Of a DNA stretch of 17,371 nt, positions 14,760 to 17,371 are shown piece by piece. The notes under the pieces were generated by a model. It saw only the letters and a program-made list of their open reading frames with translations. It had not been told where the DNA came from and did not search any database. Source of the DNA: Alphaproteobacteria bacterium (GTDB lineage Bacteria; Pseudomonadota; Alphaproteobacteria; Sphingomonadales; SMXR01); the NCBI GenBank assembly GCA_004356215.1, contig SMXR01000039.1, positions 1-17,371 on the forward strand, read 5' to 3'. Made by a program: the position numbers and the translations under genes. Numbering within the stretch: the first letter of the stretch is position 1; each line of letters starts with the position of its first letter.

Positions 14760-14785
14760 TTTATTAACTCGTAAAGCTTTTTAAT

Positions 14786-14812
14786 AGGTCTGCTTTTGAC
14801 CCAAAGCAGTCT
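14786..14812. repeat. Palindromic element with the TGACCCAAAGCAG motif
   Basis: CTGCTTT (14790-14796) and AAAGCAG (14803-14809) form a 7-bp stem. The right half, TGACCCAAAGCAGTCT, recurs as TGACCTAAAGCAGACC at 11189-11204 and TGACCCGAAGCGGACG at 16873-16888, both in the upstream modules. It looks like a dispersed repeat; TCTCTTTTG after the stem might allow weak termination. The rest of 14820-14920 shows nothing I can name. Confidence 0.55.
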
Positions 14813-14928
14813 CTTTTGAGATCGACCTTACAGCCGGCATTGGCGTCAGGAAAAGCGGTTGGACGATCGCGCTAACACCCCGCGTTGCAATTAAAACAGG
14901 GTTGAGGGCGAAAACCAGCACTGCCCGG

Positions 14929-14957
14929 TTGGGAAGGTCGGCCGGATTGTGTATAAT
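14929..14957 (+). promoter_or_regulatory. Promoter of the TPR/oxygenase gene
   Basis: A -35-like TTGGGA (14929-14934) is followed after 17 bases by a perfect TATAAT (14952-14957), 57 bases upstream of the ATG at 15014. The spacing is ideal and the -10 is consensus. Confidence 0.65.
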
Positions 14958-15013
14958 ATGGCCATGCGGGTTTCAGGCGAAATCTGCCAGCGACTGATAG
15001 GGAGACCGCGGTA

Positions 15014-16489
15014 ATGAGCAAAGCCAGGGCACGGGAGCGAAAAAAGGCCAGATTGGCGAAGCGCCCGGCGGCGACGGTGGCCCCTCGTGACGTGCATGAT
15101 TCAGACAGCCAGCAGCTAAAGTTAGCAACCAATGGCGCATCGCCGTCTCAGTCGCAACTCAACCGCCTTCTAGAGCACTATCAAAGCGGGCGGTATGGCG
15201 ATGCTGAGAAGTCAGCAATATCCATCACTGAACAATTTCCACACCATCAATTTAGCTGGAAAGTACTTGGGGCGGTGTTCCAAGAAACAGGTAGAATATC
15301 GGAGTCAGTAGTTGTCAGTCAAAAATCCGTGGAATTAGCTCCTCAAGATGCCGAAGCCCATAATAACTTGGGTAACACGCTGAAAGATCTTGGCAGATTA
15401 GAAGAGGCTGAAGCAAGCTTCAGACAAGCGATAGCACTGAAACCAGACTTTGCCGAAGCCCATAGCCACTTGGCCTTTACTCTGGTAGCAAAGGGCTTAA
15501 CAGAAAGTGCCCTAGAGCATTTTAAAAGAAACCTTGATTTGGAAAGGGGTCAAAATCCTGTCAATCCGCATCATAAAAGTTTTAGACTAATCAGCAAAGC
15601 CAAAATTGATCACGACATTGAGCAGTTCGAGTACTTAGCTGCCTCGGGTTATGAGACTGAAAGGTTTCATGAACTTGCGACCCGCTATAAAAAGATATCC
15701 TCGGAAATCAATTGGCCATTAGACACAGAGACTCTTCCTCTAAGTGATCAGCATCTAAATGTTTTGGGAGATACTTATAATCGCCCCATTCATATCCTTG
15801 AAGCCCCTGCATTAGGCGAATTTTCGTTAGGTGATAACCTCGATGTGAATAAGATTACAGAGGACTATTTTGAGCATGAGTTCGGTTTAACTTATTTCGA
15901 TGATTTTTTAAGTCCTACTGCCCTGAAGTCTCTCCAGGAATTTTTGCTCGGAAGTACGATCTGGTTTGATTTTTTTCATACTGGTGGATATATGGGAGCC
16001 TATCTAAAGGATGGATTGGCTTCTCCATTAATTCTACAAATTGCAGAAGATCTCAGGAAGAGCTTTCCCAAAATATTTAAAAATCACCCCTTAATCCAGC
16101 TCTGGGCATATAAATATGATAGCCGGGCTTGCGACAAAAATAATTCTTATACGGGAATAAATGTTCATGCAGATGCTGCCGCTATAAATGTAAACTTTTG
16201 GATCACCCCCAAATCGGCAAACTTGGATCCTTCATCGGGTGGATTAGTGGTATACAACGCCGTGGCGCCTTTAGTTTGGAATTTCGATGCTTATAATGGT
16301 AATGAAAAAAAGGCCCGTGAAGAGCTTCAAAATAGCAGTCAGAAAAAAACTATCGTGCCTTACAATGAAAATAGAGTTGTACTGTTCAATTCTAGTTTAT
16401 GGCATGAAACAGATAAAATTGAGTTTAAAGAAGGATATGAAAATCGGCGTATTAACCTCACAATGCTATTCGGGAGGAGGGAATTATAA
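15014..16489 (+). CDS. TPR protein with 2-oxoglutarate/Fe(II) oxygenase-like C-terminal domain
   Basis: 491 residues. The very basic, probably disordered N-terminus (MSKARARERKKARLAKR) precedes TPR repeats at about 45-175 (SVELAPQDAEAHNNLGNTLK, ALKPDFAEAHSHLAFTLVAK). The C-terminal region (about 290-490) carries the iron triad of the 2OG oxygenase fold, His385-Ala-Asp387 in GINVHADAA and His464 in SLWHETDK, and an Arg pair (478-479, ENRRINLTMLFG) that could bind 2-oxoglutarate. It is probably a protein or small-molecule hydroxylase acting in the cytoplasm, as no signal peptide is seen; the substrate is unknown. GGAG (15001-15004) precedes the ATG. The gene is AT-rich (sampled lines 33-43% GC), unlike the first 11 kb, and lies after a broken tRNA, which suggests transfer. 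Confidence 0.75.
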   Translation: MSKARARERKKARLAKRPAATVAPRDVHDSDSQQLKLATNGASPSQSQLNRLLEHYQSGRYGDAEKSAISITEQFPHHQFSWKVLGAVFQETGRISESVVVSQKSVELAPQDAEAHNNLGNTLKDLGRLEEAEASFRQAIALKPDFAEAHSHLAFTLVAKGLTESALEHFKRNLDLERGQNPVNPHHKSFRLISKAKIDHDIEQFEYLAASGYETERFHELATRYKKISSEINWPLDTETLPLSDQHLNVLGDTYNRPIHILEAPALGEFSLGDNLDVNKITEDYFEHEFGLTYFDDFLSPTALKSLQEFLLGSTIWFDFFHTGGYMGAYLKDGLASPLILQIAEDLRKSFPKIFKNHPLIQLWAYKYDSRACDKNNSYTGINVHADAAAINVNFWITPKSANLDPSSGGLVVYNAVAPLVWNFDAYNGNEKKAREELQNSSQKKTIVPYNENRVVLFNSSLWHETDKIEFKEGYENRRINLTMLFGRREL

Positions 16490-16558
16490 GAAGCTAGCAT
16501 AACTATCGGTTCCTACAAAATAGACCAGCCATGGAGCCACACCTCAACCCCTTTCCTC

Positions 16559-16575
16559 CCTTGGTGATACCAAGG
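16559..16575. repeat. 6-bp inverted repeat downstream of the oxygenase gene
   Basis: CCTTGG (16559-16564) and CCAAGG (16570-16575) around TGATA, about 70 bases after the stop codon. No T run follows. It is followed by a smaller CTGCT/AGCAG stem. I see no gene in 16490-16988; the stretch holds this repeat, a terminator and the second upstream module. Confidence 0.4.
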
Positions 16576-16664
16576 CTGCTGACCAAGCAGAGACTAATTC
16601 GTCCGAGTACCCGGTTGCTTCAATCCTTCTGGATTGCCAGGCGCCGCTTTGCTGGTCCTCACAT

Positions 16665-16691
16665 CCGACATTTCAGGCCGTCGGCTTTTTT
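16665..16691 (+). terminator. Intrinsic terminator downstream of the oxygenase gene
   Basis: CCGAC (16665-16669) pairs with GTCGG (16680-16684) around a 10-base loop and is followed by CTTTTTT (16685-16691). It lies about 175 bases after the oxygenase stop and before the next upstream module, insulating the two genes. Confidence 0.55.
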
Positions 16692-16847
16692 ATAACGTTA
16701 ACTTCGAGTCAAGAAGCGGACTGGTTACAAAAAATGTTTCACCTAACCCAGTGGGTGCCAATGTCCGGGTCGCAATGGGGACAGCGTTGGCCCGAGATAG
16801 AAAAGAAATTCCTGGAAAAAATTCGTAGAACCCTGACGCTGCTTCCG

Positions 16848-16995
16848 GCGTCGTAACAAGCACCGGAAAATATGACCCGAAGCGGACGTTCAGTTTTGCT
16901 GCCGCCATTCAGCATCTGGTTTACAAAATGTTTGCAAAAGTCCAAAAACTCTCCTTTGATGCTATCTTCTTAGACAAGGGGGCTTTTTTTGAATA
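16848..16995 (+). repeat. Upstream module, copy 2 (before the membrane signalling gene)
   Basis: Second copy of the module at 11164-11310 with one extra base. It carries the TGACCCGAAGCGGACG motif (16873-16888), CCATTCAGCAT and the identical tandem GTTTRCAAAA pair (16919-16939). It ends in AAGGGGG (16976-16982) and a TTG AAT AAC start. Here the start opens a long coding frame, so this copy is probably the intact arrangement. Confidence 0.8.
16919..16939 (+). promoter_or_regulatory. Tandem GTTTRCAAAA sites, copy 2
   Basis: Same paired direct repeat as at 11235-11255, with no differences, 50 bases upstream of the TTG start at 16989. It is a candidate binding site for a regulator shared by both genes. 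Confidence 0.5.
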
Positions 16996-17371
16996 ACTTT
17001 TTCTCAGAACTGAAGCGACGAAATGTTGTCCGCGTTGGAATCGCTTACGTCGTGGTCAGCTGGGTAATCCTGCAATTTGTCAATATTATCCAGGAGATCG
17101 TGAGGTTTCCCGGCTGGTTCCCGCAAATGGTTCTGGTTCTTTTGATTATCGGGCTTCCCATAGCCCTTATTTTCAGCTGGGCATACGAGGTGACCCCAGA
17201 AGGTGTCAAAAAAACCGCCGAGGTCGATAAATCCAGTTCCATTACCCACGGCACCGGACAGCGGATCAACAAGCTGATCATCGGCGCGCTAGTGTTGGCG
17301 CTTGGCTTTATTGCCTACGATAAACTCATCGGCCCGGATGGGCGGGTGGTTACTCAGGTCGAAGCGGGACA
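16989..17371 (+). CDS. Membrane signalling protein, TolB-like/TPR family, N-terminal fragment (cut by window edge)
   Basis: An open frame from TTG 16989 to the right edge, 127 codons. It starts NNFFSELKRRNVVRVGIAYV and contains two hydrophobic helices near residues 13-33 and 47-66, a short linker SWAYEVTPEGVKKT, and a third hydrophobic helix at about 95-110 (KLIIGALVLALGFIAYDKL). From family knowledge, this N-terminus is typical of alphaproteobacterial proteins that continue into a TolB/FlgO-like domain and TPRs. The TTG start is supported by AAGGGGG (16976-16982) 6 bases upstream and by the family N-terminus; no ATG exists nearby in frame. The C-terminal domains are outside the window, so whether it has catalytic parts cannot be told. 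Confidence 0.75.
   Translation, partial: MNNFFSELKRRNVVRVGIAYVVVSWVILQFVNIIQEIVRFPGWFPQMVLVLLIIGLPIALIFSWAYEVTPEGVKKTAEVDKSSSITHGTGQRINKLIIGALVLALGFIAYDKLIGPDGRVVTQVEAG

Noticed and set aside
16690..16945. Two short minus-strand frames opposite the second upstream module
   Set aside because: They overlap a repeated noncoding control module and show no recognisable protein features.

Overview
The window looks like chromosomal DNA of an alphaproteobacterium, possibly Rhodospirillales-like. This is inference, not proof. It rests on moderate GC, on a short-type homogentisate dioxygenase clustered with hppD, a fumarylacetoacetase-like gene and a MarR regulator, and on class III cyclase/TPR signalling proteins of a kind common in that class. 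Sixteen features are gene-level (one tRNA fragment, two genes cut by the window edges); the rest are control elements, repeats and hairpins.

Left part (1-2897): a tyrosine/phenylalanine degradation operon on the minus strand, hppD - hmgA - fumarylacetoacetate hydrolase family gene (cut by the left edge). It diverges from a MarR regulator. A 20-bp near-palindrome lies exactly between the -35 and -10 boxes of the hppD promoter. A 469-bp gene-free stretch (2898-3366) follows, crowded with hairpins, including 3.7 tandem copies of a 34-bp terminator-like unit. Next come ald (alanine dehydrogenase) and a PadR regulator, both minus strand.

Middle (5134-11073): an exported two-lobed aspartic protease on the plus strand meets, stop codon to stop codon, a complete vitamin B12 uptake operon on the minus strand: btuB (TonB-dependent receptor), btuF (periplasmic binding protein), btuC (permease) and btuD (ATPase). 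A cobalamin riboswitch with a clear B12 box precedes btuB, which fixes the substrate of the transporter.

Right part (11164-17371): an accessory-looking, compositionally mosaic region. It holds a class III adenylate cyclase fused to a membrane segment, a TolB-like domain and TPRs; a secreted TPR protein; the 5' half of a tRNA-Ala(CGC) broken at the anticodon loop; an AT-rich TPR + 2-oxoglutarate/Fe(II) oxygenase-like gene; and the start of another membrane signalling protein. The cyclase and this last gene share a ~140-bp upstream module with one indel, carrying two GTTTRCAAAA repeats one helical turn apart. In the cyclase copy the TTG start belonging to the module opens only a 20-codon reading frame. 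This shared module and its orphan start, with the broken tRNA and the composition steps, are the least ordinary content here. I see no integrase, transposase, CRISPR array or recognised defence system.
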